From NCBI GenBank assembly GCA_018136815.1, contig CM030943.1:2660303-2724302 (forward strand): a stretch of 64,000 bases of DNA, given 5' to 3'. Made by a program: the position numbers and the translations under genes. Of this stretch, positions 32,047-42,275 are shown one piece after another. Every line of letters starts with the position of its first letter. Position 1 is the stretch's first letter. A model generated the notes under the pieces. It searched no databases, had not been told where the DNA came from, and worked only from the letters and a program-made list of their open reading frames with translations. The DNA comes from Isochrysis galbana (Eukaryota > Haptophyta > Isochrysidales > Isochrysidaceae).

Positions 32047-33063
32047 TCATGAAAGGTCGTACCGATCGGCAGCAAGGAGTCCAGCACGCACCAGCGCGCG
32101 CATAGCCGCATAGTCCGCTGAGACTTTGGCATTGAATTCAGGTGCCAGCAGAGTGAGGTTATAGAAGCGACGCACATTAAGTCGGGCGAGCTCGCTAAGC
32201 GAGCCGCGGTAGTGATTGACTCGAATTGTTGGCATAACTGCTGGCGTTGCGGCCCCGAGCCAGACCGCAAGACGACGCAAGTCTCCTTCCATATTCTCTT
32301 GCGAACCGACAAACATGAGATCAGCGTGGCTCTCGACGAAGTCCCCGCCGTGGAGATAATATCCCACACCCTTGTTGATGTGCATGATCATGCTCAGCAT
32401 GAGCTCGCGAGCCATTGCGCAGTCCTGGCGCAAGGCTTCGTTCTCTGAGCTACATTGAGAGAGCGCCTCGCCGACTGCGTTGGAGTCGGAAAAGTGCATC
32501 ATGAGCTCCTCAAAACGTTGTTGGTATGCATGCCCGGTCTCGAGCTTCTGCCTAATGTGGCCGGGTGAGAGGCACGTACTCGACAACTTGCATGGCAGGC
32601 GGTTGGGAACGAGGCGCATGCCGCTCGTGTTGGTCAGAATGACAGCGCGCTGAAAGTCGTAAGCTGAGCGGAAGCGCTCAATCGGCTCACGCACCCACAC
32701 AAGGTACCGATCATAGCGTGATTCATTGAGCGGCGGCCGACGGTTGTGCATCTCCTCGTACGGCTGCCGTGCCTCGCGCAGCCAGCGGCCGATGGAGGAG
32801 CCGCCCGTTTTGCCCACGTGGAGGAATAAGAGAGGCTTCCGCTCGGCCGCCTTCTCCTGCTGCTCTCTGGCCCGCTCCTCAGCAGTCCAAGTCACACTCC
32901 CCGCCTCCGCTCCCGGATCCTCTCTCCTGGCCCCGTCATACTCACCTCTCCTCTTGCTTGCTGGGCCGCTCCTTCTCCTCACCTCCTCCACAGGCGGTGG
33001 AGGCACTGCCCCCGAACCGAGCACAAGGTTTGAGCACAGCGTGAGGAGGAGGAGCTGATGCAT
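32047..33063 (-). CDS. Sulfotransferase-like secretory protein (338 aa)
   Basis: An N-terminal signal sequence (MHQLLLLTLCSNLVLG) is followed by a Pro/Arg/Glu-rich stem, then the catalytic domain. The 5'-phosphosulfate-binding loop is FLHVGKTGGSS (about 80-90), and the 3'-phosphate-binding block is VREPIERFRSAYDF (about 124-137). These are the two hallmarks of PAPS-dependent carbohydrate sulfotransferases (Sulfotransfer_2-like). It would transfer sulfate to a glycan in the Golgi or act extracellularly. Potential N-glycosylation sites include NES, NTS and NLT. It appears intronless, length is normal for the family, and a CT tract (sense strand) precedes the ATG. The acceptor cannot be told. 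Confidence 0.85.
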   Translation of the reverse strand: MHQLLLLTLCSNLVLGSGAVPPPPVEEVRRRSGPASKRRGEYDGARREDPGAEAGSVTWTAEERAREQQEKAAERKPLLFLHVGKTGGSSIGRWLREARQPYEEMHNRRPPLNESRYDRYLVWVREPIERFRSAYDFQRAVILTNTSGMRLVPNRLPCKLSSTCLSPGHIRQKLETGHAYQQRFEELMMHFSDSNAVGEALSQCSSENEALRQDCAMARELMLSMIMHINKGVGYYLHGGDFVESHADLMFVGSQENMEGDLRRLAVWLGAATPAVMPTIRVNHYRGSLSELARLNVRRFYNLTLLAPEFNAKVSADYAAMRALVRAGLLAADRYDLS

Positions 33064-33480
33064 TCACGATCTCCCCTCCTCCTCCTGGAAGGAAGGTGAA
33101 GGAGGGGAGGGGGGGAAGGGGAGGGGAAGGAGGAGGGGGAGGGGCGGGGGGGGGGCGGGAAGGGGGGGGCAGCGAGGGAATCTGAGGCGAAGATGGGAAG
33201 GGGGAATGGGTTTTGGGGTGGGCGGGGGAAGTGACAGGAGAGGGGCGGACAGATGGCGCCAGAGACAGGCCAACAATGAAGGAATGGAGGGCGGGGGGGG
33301 GGGGGGGGGGGGGGAGGGGGGGGGGCTGGGGGGGGAAGGCGAGGAAGCGTCTCACGGCCGCTCGTTCTCTCGTCTCTTCCGTGGACACGGGAGGAGAGAG
33401 AGAGGGAGAGAGAGAGAGAGAGGGAGGGAGGGAGAGGGAGCAAGTCGGCGGTGTGTGGCGCGAAGGAATCTCTCGGTAGA
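33064..33480. repeat. GA/poly-G block upstream of the sulfotransferase-like gene
   Basis: The plus strand is G/A-rich (so CT-rich on the gene strand), with a G run of about 23 at 33292-33314 and (GA)n near 33395-33425. No gene is present. Confidence 0.85.
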
Positions 33481-33572
33481 GAAATGTACTCTATTAGATA
33501 GTAGAGGCTTGAGCTTCATGGACATGCCCCATTTCTTCTGGTGGAAATAAAATTTGAACCTTCGACTTCTAG

Positions 33573-33625
33573 TAGGGCGGTCAAACAGTGTTTTTTTATA
33601 AGGGGTGAAAAAATGACCATCTCAG
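33573..33625 (+). repeat. Single end of the GGGCGGTCAAACA transposon family
   Basis: TA-GGGCGGTCAAACAGTG followed by a T-rich patch matches the termini at 45963, 49956 and 61242. Only one end is recognisable here. The remaining sequence to 33780 shows nothing. Confidence 0.5.
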
Positions 33626-33789
33626 AATTGAGGAAATTTGGGGATTTTTCACGGTAGAAAGTTCCCAATACACCCAACTAGCACATATCCGGGGTCCATT
33701 AGGACCCGGACCCCCCCTTGGGCCCCCACAACAAAACGTAATCAAAAAAAGACAGAAGACGCTAAAATCGCAAAAGCTTGAAAACTCAA

Positions 33790-34556
33790 CTTCAAGTCGA
33801 GACCGGGCGCGCTGCGTGCCCGTTTTCGACGATCCATCCGGATGGGAGACCCCGCCAGATACCAAATACACAGGCCCCATCCGCATGGTCACGCCAATCG
33901 GACAGGCCGCGCCCCGAAACCTCGTCGAAATCACCCATCCGCCGAGCCCATTGAACGTTGAGCCGTCGCCAAGTGAGGCCCGGAGAGCCCAACTTTAAAC
34001 TGATGCCGGGCGCGCTGCGTGCCCGATCACGATGATCCATCCAGATGGAGTAGCGCATCAGACGCCAAATACACAGGGGCCACCCGCACAGCCACGCCAA
34101 TTGTGCAGGCCGCGCCCCGAAATCTCGTGGAAATCAGCCATCCGTGGAGCCCTTTCGACGTTTGACGCCTCCGAGCGAGGCCGGGAGAGCCCAACTTCAA
34201 GCTGATGCCGGGCACGCTGCGGGCCCGATTTCGACGATCCACCTAGATGGGGGGCCTCGCCAGACACCAAATGCACAGGGGCCACCCACACAGCCACACC
34301 AATCGCGTGGGCCGCGCGCCAAAATCTCGTGGAAATCAGCCATCCGTGGAGCCCATTCGACGTTTGACGCCTCCGAGCGAGGCCGGGAGAGCCCAACCTC
34401 AAGCTTATGCCGGGCACGCTGCGGGCCCGATTTCGACGATCCACCTAGATGGGGGGCCTCGCCAGACACCAAATGCACAGGGGCCACCCACACAGCCACA
34501 CCAATCGCGTGGGCCGCGCGCCGAAATCTCGTAGAAATCAGCCATCCGGAAGACAG
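33790..34556. repeat. Tandem repeat, ~202-bp unit, about 4 copies
   Basis: The anchor TCGACGATCCA(T/C)C recurs at 33826, 34027 (as TCACGATGATCCATCC), 34231 and 34433, with spacings of 201, 204 and 202. The last two units are nearly identical and the first two more diverged. Both strands stay partly open, but 202 is not a multiple of three, so a repeated protein is not conserved. Confidence 0.9.
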
Positions 34557-35150
34557 AGGAGGCGGCGGTGGCCAAACTGTAGGGCGCCAAGCAGCTGTAG
34601 TAGCCTATCCCCTATCCCCTATGTTTATGAGAGTGAGTGTGTGTGCCATTACTTGTTCCTAGACAATTAACAATCGCATTGACAAATGCAACTTTGGCAA
34701 TGACAATGTAGCTGTTTATGGTCTCCGGCTGGGGTTTATGATTTCCGGCTGAGGCTCGTTGCGATACCATACGGGAGGCACAAACTAAAAACCGTCACAA
34801 AAAACAAACACCCACAAAAAGTGCCCGCACAACGTGACAAGTCCTACAATCATTGGTTTCGTTTGGGGGTGAAAACAACAAGACCTCGGGTTGCATTCTT
34901 CAACAAGAGCAGTATGAGCATGTGAGCATAGGTGCATTCTTCAACAAGAGCAGTGAGCATGGTTGCATTCTTCAACAAGGGCGGGACGATCGTCCGAGTT
35001 GGAGTGGAGTAGGGGCTAAGTTAGAGGTTAATACAAACTGTATACCTAAATGGACAGGATGGGTGTGACAAAAAAAGGGAACCTCGAGTTGCACCTTCTC
35101 AGTTCATACCGCATACCGCATACCGCGGGGGGAGGGGACGAGGGCGAGGG
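34557..35150. repeat. Non-coding; short tandem TTGCATTCTTCAACAAG repeats
   Basis: TGCATTCTTCAACAAG occurs three times between about 34890 and 34980 with GAGCAGT(AT)GAGCAT spacers, and a similar TTGCACCTTCTCAG follows near 35088. No gene is seen. Confidence 0.7.
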
Positions 35151-35199
35151 GACCTAGATCTAGATGGGAAATACGTATTTACCGTATTCGGCCAGAGGT

Positions 35200-35301
35200 C
35201 AAATACATATGTATTTGGCTGTATTTGAAGCGCGTCCTGGGTTGTAGGCCTCGAAAGTATTTGAAATGTATTTGGCCGGAGGCCAAATACATATGTATTT
35301 G
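35200..35301. repeat. Two 18-bp perfect palindromes in a short direct repeat
   Basis: CAAATACATATGTATTTG at 35200-35217 and 35284-35301 is perfectly self-complementary. Each is followed by GCTGTATTTG and preceded by GGCC(A/G)(G/A)AGG(T/C). They lie 110-210 bp upstream of the prefoldin ATG, so a promoter element is possible. Confidence 0.85.
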
Positions 35302-35411
35302 GCTGTATTTGCAGGCCCCCTGCACGGTATTCCCATCCAGGGGAGGGGGAGAGGGTATCTATCCTTAGAATCTTTGGGGTAAGGGGGGGGGCCGTTGTGC
35401 GGCGCGCGTCG

Positions 35412-36520
35412 ATGGCGTCGGCGGCGTCGAGCGGTCCGCCGGTCAACCCGCTCGAGCCTCTGCTCGCCAAGTACCGGAGCATCCAGCAGGAGATTGGGAA
35501 GCTTCAGAACGGCGCCTCGCAGGCCACCACGCAGATCTGCGAGAATGAGCTGGTGCGAGGGAGGGAGACGGGGAGAGAGGGAGGGAAGGGGGGGGGGGGG
35601 GGTAGGGCAGATAGCAGAGAAGTGGGCAGGAGAGGGGCGCAGGGGGGGGGGGGGGGGGCGGTGCTGGAGGGAGAGAGCTACATACATCGCGCGCGCGGGG
35701 GGGGGGGGGGGGGGGGGGGAAGAGGGAAGAGGGGGAGGCTAGCGGCGAGGATTGGGAGGAGCACAGCAAAGGCGTGTAGAGAACAGCGAGGATTTAGGGA
35801 GCGGCAGGAGAAGGTTGGGAGGTGGGAGCCGCAGGGCGTGAAGCATCTTAGGGTGATTGGGCAGGCAGTTTGATCAGCAAAGAGCAGGAGATGAGCAAGT
35901 GTGGACGGAGGCTTGCCTTTGCCAGCTCATCCTCCTTCGAGTGTTGCTGTCGCTTTTAACCTGAACTCAGGGCCGTGTTGTTTGCCTCGTAGGTGCTCAA
36001 GGAGCTTGAACTGTTGGAGGAGGATGCACAGGTCTTCAAGTTGATTGGCCCGGTTCTGGTCAAACAGGTGCTCACGCGGCTGCGCAAGCCCCTTGTTCTA
36101 CAGTTTGGCTGCTGTCCTGGCAACTCACATCCGCTTCTTTGCCCTTGGGGCAGCGTGCATATAAAGCCTGCCTTTTGTTTACGCGGTGGCACAATGCCAT
36201 CGAGCCTAGGATCACAAGCCGAGGGCAACTCCTGCAAATCCTTGTGCAGGAACTAGTCGAGGTGAAATCCAATGTGAGCAAGCGCATAGAGTACATTAAT
36301 GCCGACATGAAGCGCATCGAAAACACGCTCAAAGCCAAGGTACGCATGCCACGCTCCCATGTCATCCAAACAGGTTGTTGGTGAAGAATCACGTCATCTG
36401 TCTGCATAGAAGTTTTGCCTGCCCCTCACGATTGCTGGCACTCCACGCTTGATTGCCCCACAGAATGAGGAGCAAAATGGGGTCAAAGAACAGATCCAGG
36501 CTCTCCAAAAGAAGTCGTGA
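35412..36520 (+). CDS. PFDN6: Prefoldin subunit 6, 4 exons
   Basis: Exons: 35412-35552, 35993-36067, 36250-36339, 36464-36520; all introns GT-AG and phase 0, giving 120 aa. Prefoldin is a cytosolic hexameric co-chaperone that hands unfolded actin and tubulin to CCT; subunit 6 is a beta-type subunit. The N-terminal helix is NPLEPLLAKYRSIQQEIGKL. The hallmark FKLIGPVLVKQ follows ELELLEEDAQV in exon 2. The C-terminal helix is VSKRIEYINADMKRIENTL, ending QALQKKS. Coiled-coil arms flank the beta hairpin and length is normal. Intron 1 (440 bp) is full of G/GA runs. Exon boundaries follow the homology. Confidence 0.95.
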
Positions 36521-36870
36521 AGACCACAGAATGCTGTGTAGATGTCGTGCCGTCTATATGCAGCAGGGTATAGTTGGTGCACCTGCGGAGTGCGAAGTCG
36601 CGCTCTGTGGCCGCGATTCCAGTCGTCATCACACATTGACTTAGCGGATATCAAGACAGTGATACAAACTTTTCTTCAATTGTAGCGGGAGTGAAATAAC
36701 ATCAAGTTGCTTAAAAGGAAAGGGTTGTCAACTTGGCAAGTTGGGTTGTAAAGACCCGCAAAGAAGAAGAAGAAAGAAGGTGCAACTTGATACCTGAGGT
36801 CCAGTTTTATTCACCCCCGACCTTTTTGTTTTAGAAGTTGTCTGCGTTTCTATGTCCCCTCCTTGTCAAA
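36521..36870. other. 3' flank of prefoldin gene, no gene seen
   Basis: AT-richer sequence with an AAGAAGAAGAAAGAAGG patch near 36765. TATGTCCCCTCCTTGT at 36851 recurs at 41381, next to another retroelement remnant. Confidence 0.4.
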
Positions 36871-36872
36871 AA

Positions 36873-37201
36873 CTATTGTTATAGTTTGACCTATGGAGCG
36901 TGCCGCGACCGCTCCCGAGCCCCAGGCGACTCTCGCCACCGCGCCCCACCTGGGACGCCCCATGCCGCCCGAGGCGGTTCGTCAGAAAGCCCTCTCAAAG
37001 CCCATCCAGCCCATCCAAACCACACCCGCGCAAGCGCGCGGGGTGGCGAGCACTGGCACCGAACAGGTTGCCACCATGGCTCTGCGTAGCATGCAGGGGT
37101 CTTGGAGACCCCCTCCAACAGTGGGAAACCCCCCCACCCCAAGAGCACCTCATGTGGGAGGGCAGCTGAGCTGCCCTTTGACGAATTGGGATGGCCCATA
37201 G
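36873..37201 (+). mobile_element. Retrotransposon 5' end (hairpin plus first ORF codons)
   Basis: The hairpin CTATTGTTATAG (36873-36884) precedes ATG 36893 and MERAATAPEPQATLATAPHL, the conserved start of the family (MERAPTAPTSQ at 46748). After about 50 residues similarity fades and the frame stops at 37199. This is a 3'-truncated copy, unusual for LINEs. Confidence 0.8.
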
Positions 37202-37365
37202 GGCCTGAGGGCAATGAGGAAGGAGGCAGACCGGCGGCAGGCGCGGCGGAGGAGACGACTTCGGAGACGCTGACGGGCTGAGGCCCGTCAGCAGAGGAAG
37301 GCGGGCAGGCGGGCTTGAGCGAGGGCGAGGACGGCGGCGAGAGCGACATCGAGCGAGAGGCGAGA
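37185..37365 (-). repeat. N-terminal fragment of proline-rich gag-like ORF
   Basis: The minus strand encodes MSLSPPSSPSLKPACPP, ADGPQPVSVSEVVSS and PSGPMGHPNSS, near-identical at the DNA level to 40055-40225. The match ends abruptly at the PNSS codons, as it also does in the 13.4-kb copy. Confidence 0.85.
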
Positions 37366-38220
37366 GGCGAGGGTGAGTGAGAGGAGGGCTGTGTTGGCAG
37401 GGGCTGGTGAGGCAAGGAGAGTTTGTAGGGTACGAGTGTTACGAGAGCGAGAGCGACGAGAGCGAGAGCGACGGATGACGACTGACGACAAGACGTCGGA
37501 TCCAACGATGCTGCGACACCGACTCACGAACACACTAGAATCATTCACCCAAACCAAGCAAAACATGAAATAACCGAGACCCCACATCGCCGGTAACTCA
37601 AACACGTCGCGAGAGACAGAGGGAGAGAGCGAGAGAGAGAGAGAATCCGCAGCGACGGTCGGAGCGTGTCTTCGCTTTGGATTTTCCCACCAAGGCGGAA
37701 AGTCGAAGAGGAACGTTATGTCGCGCAACCACGGCGATCACATTGGATACAGATCGCAGCGAGGTATCCTTGCAATCGAAGAAATCTTGCTGTTGAGCGT
37801 GGACCTTCTAGACGTTTCTATCGAGCAACCCCGAGTAGCAACCAAGGGAGGAGAAAACCAAAAACCAACGGGACCAAGGGCTTCCATGCAACTTGCATCA
37901 AGGGGAAAGATAACCCAAAACCAAAGCAGCGAATCTAAATCAATCTCCAAGGGGAGATGGCAAACCAAGGACCAAGGAGAAAGATTCCCTCACCCAAGCA
38001 GCGAACCTAAATCGATCTCCGAGGGGAGATGGCAAACCAAACCTGATTGCCCCCAGAAGCAGGTAAAGAAACGCGGGGAGATAGCGAATTAAACCTTTTG
38101 CGAGGCGCCTGGGAGGAAGAAAGGTGGGGAAACTTCCCTTCTCTTCGAGAGAGCAGAGGGAGGGCGCTCCAGAACCCTAGATCCTAGGCGTCCACGCGAA
38201 GTTTTTGACCGAGAACGAGA
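37366..38220. other. Repeat-derived flank, no gene seen
   Basis: It contains a duplicated ~60-bp segment (AGCAGCGAA(T/C)CTAAATC followed by GGGGAGATGGCAAACCAA) near 37923-37972 and 37998-38042. No supported gene is present. Confidence 0.4.
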
Positions 38221-38221
38221 A

Positions 38222-38740
38222 CGAGAGAATTATAACGATAAATACCGAACGAAGAGAAGAGAGAAGCCTAGCGAGAGTCGATTCGCGAATGCGACACCCC
38301 CCTGCTAGGATCGAGCGTCCCGCGAGGGAAGGAAGAGAACCTAACGGATAGCGGAGAGTTCCATCCAGGCAAGATGGCCGAGCAATACGCAATACCTAAC
38401 GAGACCGAATGGGCGAGGAGCGAACGAAGAATGAAACAATAAATTCGAATGGAGAGCCACGCTCCAAACGCCGAACCACGACGGAAGACGTGACGACCGA
38501 GATACGAATAATCGAGGATCGATAAGAATAAGAACGCGGAACGACGAGAAACGAGAGAGTCCAGAACGAGAAACGAAGAAATCGAGAATCGAGAGCGGTA
38601 AGAACGCGGAACGACAAGAATCGAGAATCGAGAACGAGAAACGAAGAACGGTAAGAACGCGGAACGACGAGAATCGAGAATCGAGAACAAGAAACGAGGA
38701 ACGGTAAGAACGCGCAACGACGAACGACGAACGATGAACT
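38222..38740 (-). repeat. Degenerate tandem repeat of AACGCGGAACGACGAGAA units
   Basis: 38222-38295 is the reverse complement of 13350-13425. From 38545 to 38715 a roughly 55-60 bp unit (GGTAAGAACGCGGAACGACGA, AATCGAGAATCGAGAACGAG, AAACGAAGAAC) repeats three to four times. It lies beyond the 3' end of the gag-like ORF on the minus strand and may be its untranslated or LTR region. Confidence 0.65.
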
Positions 38741-38867
38741 ATAAGAGTAGTGCGCGACGATCGAAGAGACAGGAAGTACCACACCCGTCCGGACGATGAG
38801 GTGTAGAATCGGCGGCCGGCGCGGCAGACCGCAGGACTCAACGCTGCAACCCATCCCCTTCTCTCTT

Positions 38868-40220
38868 TTACGAGAGTTTTACCTGGATGTTTGGGCGGTG
38901 TGGCGGCACCCAAGTTACAACGCGGCGTCTCCTGTTCTTCGATATATGAGTAGTCGAACAGCCAACGGCGAAAGGCGGCGAGATATCACGACGGGCTCGG
39001 CACGTCACGCGCGAGCTAAACGACGAGGTACTGGGGTCTCCTGACAGAGCGCAGCGAAAGGGGAGGGAGATCCATCCTCCGTGGTCGAAAGGGGGGGTGA
39101 GCCATACCTCTCTTCCCGCGGGGGGAACTATTCGGCGGCCGCGGGGGGAAAATTCGGCGACCGCGGGGGGAAACTGGAAAAGAATTCCCGTACGTTCCCG
39201 TACCGCGATCAAACGTAAACGACGGCGTTGAGAGATATCGGAGGGGGCGTGACAGTCGCGACTGTCAGAGTCGCGGCGGCGGCGGCGGTTCTTCTTCTTG
39301 TCCTTAAGAGTCTTGTTAGATTTCGATGAGGAGCGAGGGAGCGGCGGTGGCGGAGGCAAAACAATTTCGCCGCCATCTTCGGATGGAGGTGGAGGCGGGC
39401 TGGCTGCCTGGACTGGAGCAGGAGGGAGTCGGCCTCGTTCAATCGCGTTGGTGACTGCGGCGAGCTGCTGTGAGAACTGTGCGGCCATGGCCTGCATGAG
39501 CTCGATATAACGCAGCTCGACGGGGTTGAGCCCCGGTGAAGCCGAAGAAGTTGGCGGCGGGACCGTAGCGGACGGTGGGGAAGGAGAAGGAGAGAGATGA
39601 AGAAGGGAGTCGGGCAGCAGACCCGGGGTCTCTTCACCACGAGATAGTCGACTTGGCGCGACCGAAGCGACCGAGAGGCGTTCGAGAGAGGCGCTGTAGG
39701 GCTCGTAGGCTGCCTCCGAGTCCGATGGCAGGGGTGGCGGTGCCTCGAGACATGCGCGAGAAGAGGGGAGGAATCCTTCCAGAGGATTATCCTCACCCTG
39801 GAAAGACTCGGGCTTGGACCTGCCTCCCATGGACTCCGGCGGCGATGGCGGAGATGATGGCGGAGGCATCGCAGCGAGATCAGGAGGCGAGGCAAGAGAG
39901 GGCATCACCTCCCCCTGTGAAGGTGGTGGTGGATGTCCGTCCGGAGAGGAGGAAGGGAACAGGGCAGGCATGATGCCCGACTCTGCAGAGGTTGGGGAGA
40001 CCCCCATTGAGACGTCCAGCGCGGGACGCACCGAGTAGGATTCTACACCTGACGAATTGGGATGGCCCATAGGGCCTGAGGGCAATGAGGAAGGAGGCAG
40101 ACCGGCGGCAGGCGCGGCGGAGGAGACGACTTCGGAGACGCTGACGGGCTGAGGCCCGTCAGCAGAGGAAGGCGGGCAGGCGGGCTTGAGCGAGGGCGAG
40201 GACGGCGGCGAGAGCGACAT
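38868..40220 (-). CDS. Proline-rich gag-like ORF (450 aa)
   Basis: It begins MSLSPPSSPSLKPACPP. Residues 1-330 are Pro/Ser-rich with acidic patches. A predicted helix (PVELRYIELMQAMAAQFSQQ, then AAVTNAIERGRLPP) is the best conserved part and recurs in the ORF at 40256-41140. A basic Arg/Lys tract (KDKKKNRRRRRDSDSRD) follows, as in nucleic-acid-binding gag tails. It looks like the gag of an LTR or DIRS-type retroelement; no protease or RT follows. It could also be a host protein family. Confidence 0.5.
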   Translation of the reverse strand: MSLSPPSSPSLKPACPPSSADGPQPVSVSEVVSSAAPAAGLPPSSLPSGPMGHPNSSGVESYSVRPALDVSMGVSPTSAESGIMPALFPSSSPDGHPPPPSQGEVMPSLASPPDLAAMPPPSSPPSPPESMGGRSKPESFQGEDNPLEGFLPSSRACLEAPPPLPSDSEAAYEPYSASLERLSVASVAPSRLSRGEETPGLLPDSLLHLSPSPSPPSATVPPPTSSASPGLNPVELRYIELMQAMAAQFSQQLAAVTNAIERGRLPPAPVQAASPPPPPSEDGGEIVLPPPPPLPRSSSKSNKTLKDKKKNRRRRRDSDSRDCHAPSDISQRRRLRLIAVRERTGILFQFPPAVAEFSPRGRRIVPPAGREVWLTPPFDHGGWISLPFRCALSGDPSTSSFSSRVTCRARRDISPPFAVGCSTTHISKNRRRRVVTWVPPHRPNIQVKLS

Positions 40221-40255
40221 CGAGCGAGAGGCGAGGCCCTTTCTCTGCTGAGGAG

Positions 40256-41140
40256 GTGGTCCAGCCCGTCATTGGCCACTCCCCAACTTCCGCCGCGCCT
40301 CTCGCCGCTTCCCTTCCGTTCCCTCCGTTCCCATCCGAGGCAGTGGTAACCTCGGATCCGTCAGGTGAAGAATCAAAGTCGACGCGTCCCGCGCCGGGCC
40401 CACCAAAGGGGCCCAAGGCCCCTCCTCCTGCAGAAGCGGGCCTCCTGCCCGCTCTGCCCACCACCACTCCCGAAGACCGCGCCTCCTCAGAGGCCGAGCT
40501 CGCGGCTACCGCCGTCTTTCACCCATTCGGGGCCGGCGCCGCGCCTCCATCACCACCCCCATCGCCCTCCGATGCTGGGGAGAGCGGGCATGAGCCCGCT
40601 CTCACTGAAATCTGCATGGAAGAGGCTGTTGAGGCATATCCTTCCCCCTCGGAGGCGGATGAGGCCGCCCCACCGTTGCCATCGGACTCGGAGGGGGCCT
40701 ACGAGCCCTACCGAGCCACCCTCGATCGTGTCGCCGCGGTCCCGACCGCCCCACGCCCTCGCGTCCTGGCAGAAGATGCGCCCGGGATCACAATTCCCAA
40801 CCCTCATCGCCATTCCGCACCGGGCCATACCTTCGCACCGCCGTCAGTTCCGACGGAGCTGTCGGCGCCCAGTCCCGTGGAGCAGCACTACATGGAGCTG
40901 ATGAAAGCCATGGCCGAGCAATTCTCGCAACAGCTATCCGCGATAGCTATGGCCGTCGAGCGCGAAAGGGCCCCACCGTCGGCCAATGGCCGCCAGGAGC
41001 CTGCCCGCTACCCCCCGGGTACTCCACTCGAGAATACGGGAGGGACCCTCGTCTTCGGCGCATCGCGCCATCTCCCCGTGCCTATATCCTTCTGCATCGC
41101 AGTCTATTGTCGTGGGGCCTTCTCGCTGTGCGGCGCTTGA
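40256..41140 (+). pseudogene. Second gag-like ORF, head-to-head with the first
   Basis: Open from about 40256 (no ATG at the start) to 41140. APPLPSDSEGAYEPYRATLD and PVEQHYMELMKAMAEQFSQQ align with APPPLPSDSEAAYEPYSASL and PVELRYIELMQAMAAQFSQQ of the minus-strand ORF. The two ORFs diverge from about 40230. Without a start codon and with decay after residue 250, I treat it as a remnant. Confidence 0.5.
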
Positions 41141-41409
41141 CGCGCAGCGTAGTGCCCTCGTCGCGTCTCTCGAACCCGTCGCCTCCGACCCAGGGATGGT
41201 GGCACGCCGGATCCTCACGGGCGCCATTCGCGACGTGATGAGGGCGCGCCCGGCGCCGCCGACTCAGCGTACCACCACCGCCCATAGCCTCCAGTCCCAG
41301 GAGCGTTCCGAAAGGCTGGCCGCCACCGCTAGTTCCGTTCCTTTGCCGCGCCGCGACCCATAAAAAATTGTTAAAAATTTATGTCCCCTCCTTGTAGGCT
41401 AGTCACTAG

Positions 41410-42275
41410 TCAACGTCGCGGGATGCTCCTACGTTCGCCCTCTTTGCCCTCGCCTCCTTTGTCGCCTCCCTTGTCGCCTGCCTTGCCCCTCACCTGGCTT
41501 ACCTCCTTGCGTGCTCCTCGCGTTTTTAGGCTAAGTCGAGCGTTCAGGTATCGCCGGTGCAAGGAATGATGGGGCGACAAGCGAGTAATGCGATTCGCAG
41601 AGGCGCGCATGCTCATCAGCAAGAATGGGAGATAGATGGTCGACCCAATGGCCGCCGCCTTCATCGGTAGCGCGTGCCATGTTCACGAGTGTTTGTTGAG
41701 CGCGTTCGACCAGTCCCACACTCTCATGGTGGTGAGGAAAAAAAAATCTTCTTAAAATTCCCCGCTACGCGTGCGGCGTGAGGCAGTGTGCTAGTGTACC
41801 TCCCTACTACCCAACCTTAACCCCTGACAACCCCCTCCCCCTTTCCCAGTTCCCTCTTTATCGGAGAAGCTGGTTCCGGGGAGTCTCATGGTGGTGAGGA
41901 GTGCTGGGCCTGAGGTCGGTTCCGGTGCGATCGAGAATCATGTGCGTGAGTAAGTAGACTAGCGAGGTTGCTGCCGGCGTCTGAGCGTAGCTGCCGTGGA
42001 ACCCCGTGGTGGCGTGCTACAACATTAGCCATAAAGGCATCGAGTGCGTCTGCGCTAGAAGGATCTCCGTGGAAGGGGACCGCTTCAACCCAGCGAGTAA
42101 GTGAGTCAATAAAAACCAACCGCTTGTCGTAACCTTGGACGCCCTTAATGAAATCGTGCGTCCTGTGCAACTGTTGCGCTCGTGGCCGCAGGATCATCCA
42201 TGTCGCCATGACCATGGATGACCCCGCGGCTCGACTCTGCGCGAGTGCGCCGGCGAGTGTCTGTGGAGGGTGCAT
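41410..42275 (-). pseudogene. Ty3/Gypsy-like integrase remnant, split by an insertion
   Basis: Upstream part (41901-42275): KRLVFIDSLTRWVEAVPFHG, ALDAFMANVVARHHGVPRQL and RSDAGSN, containing the first two catalytic Asp (FIDSL, RSDAG). Downstream part (41410-41721): GLVERAQQTLVNMARATDEG with the catalytic Glu of LVER, then LPFLLMSMRASANRITRLSP in a shifted frame. The two parts are separated by a 145-bp retrotransposon fragment. The original would insert retroelement cDNA into DNA; this copy cannot make a working enzyme. Confidence 0.8.
41722..41900 (-). mobile_element. 145-bp retrotransposon 3' end with 17-bp target-site duplication
   Basis: TCTCATGGTGGTGAGGA is present at 41722-41738 and at 41884-41900. 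Between them, in minus orientation, are the last 145 bp of the T-tailed retrotransposon: AACCAGCTTCTCCGATAAAG, then GTAGCGGGGAATTTTAAGAAG and TTTTTTTT. It is a severely 5'-truncated insertion, which fixes the element's 3' end precisely. Confidence 0.92.
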
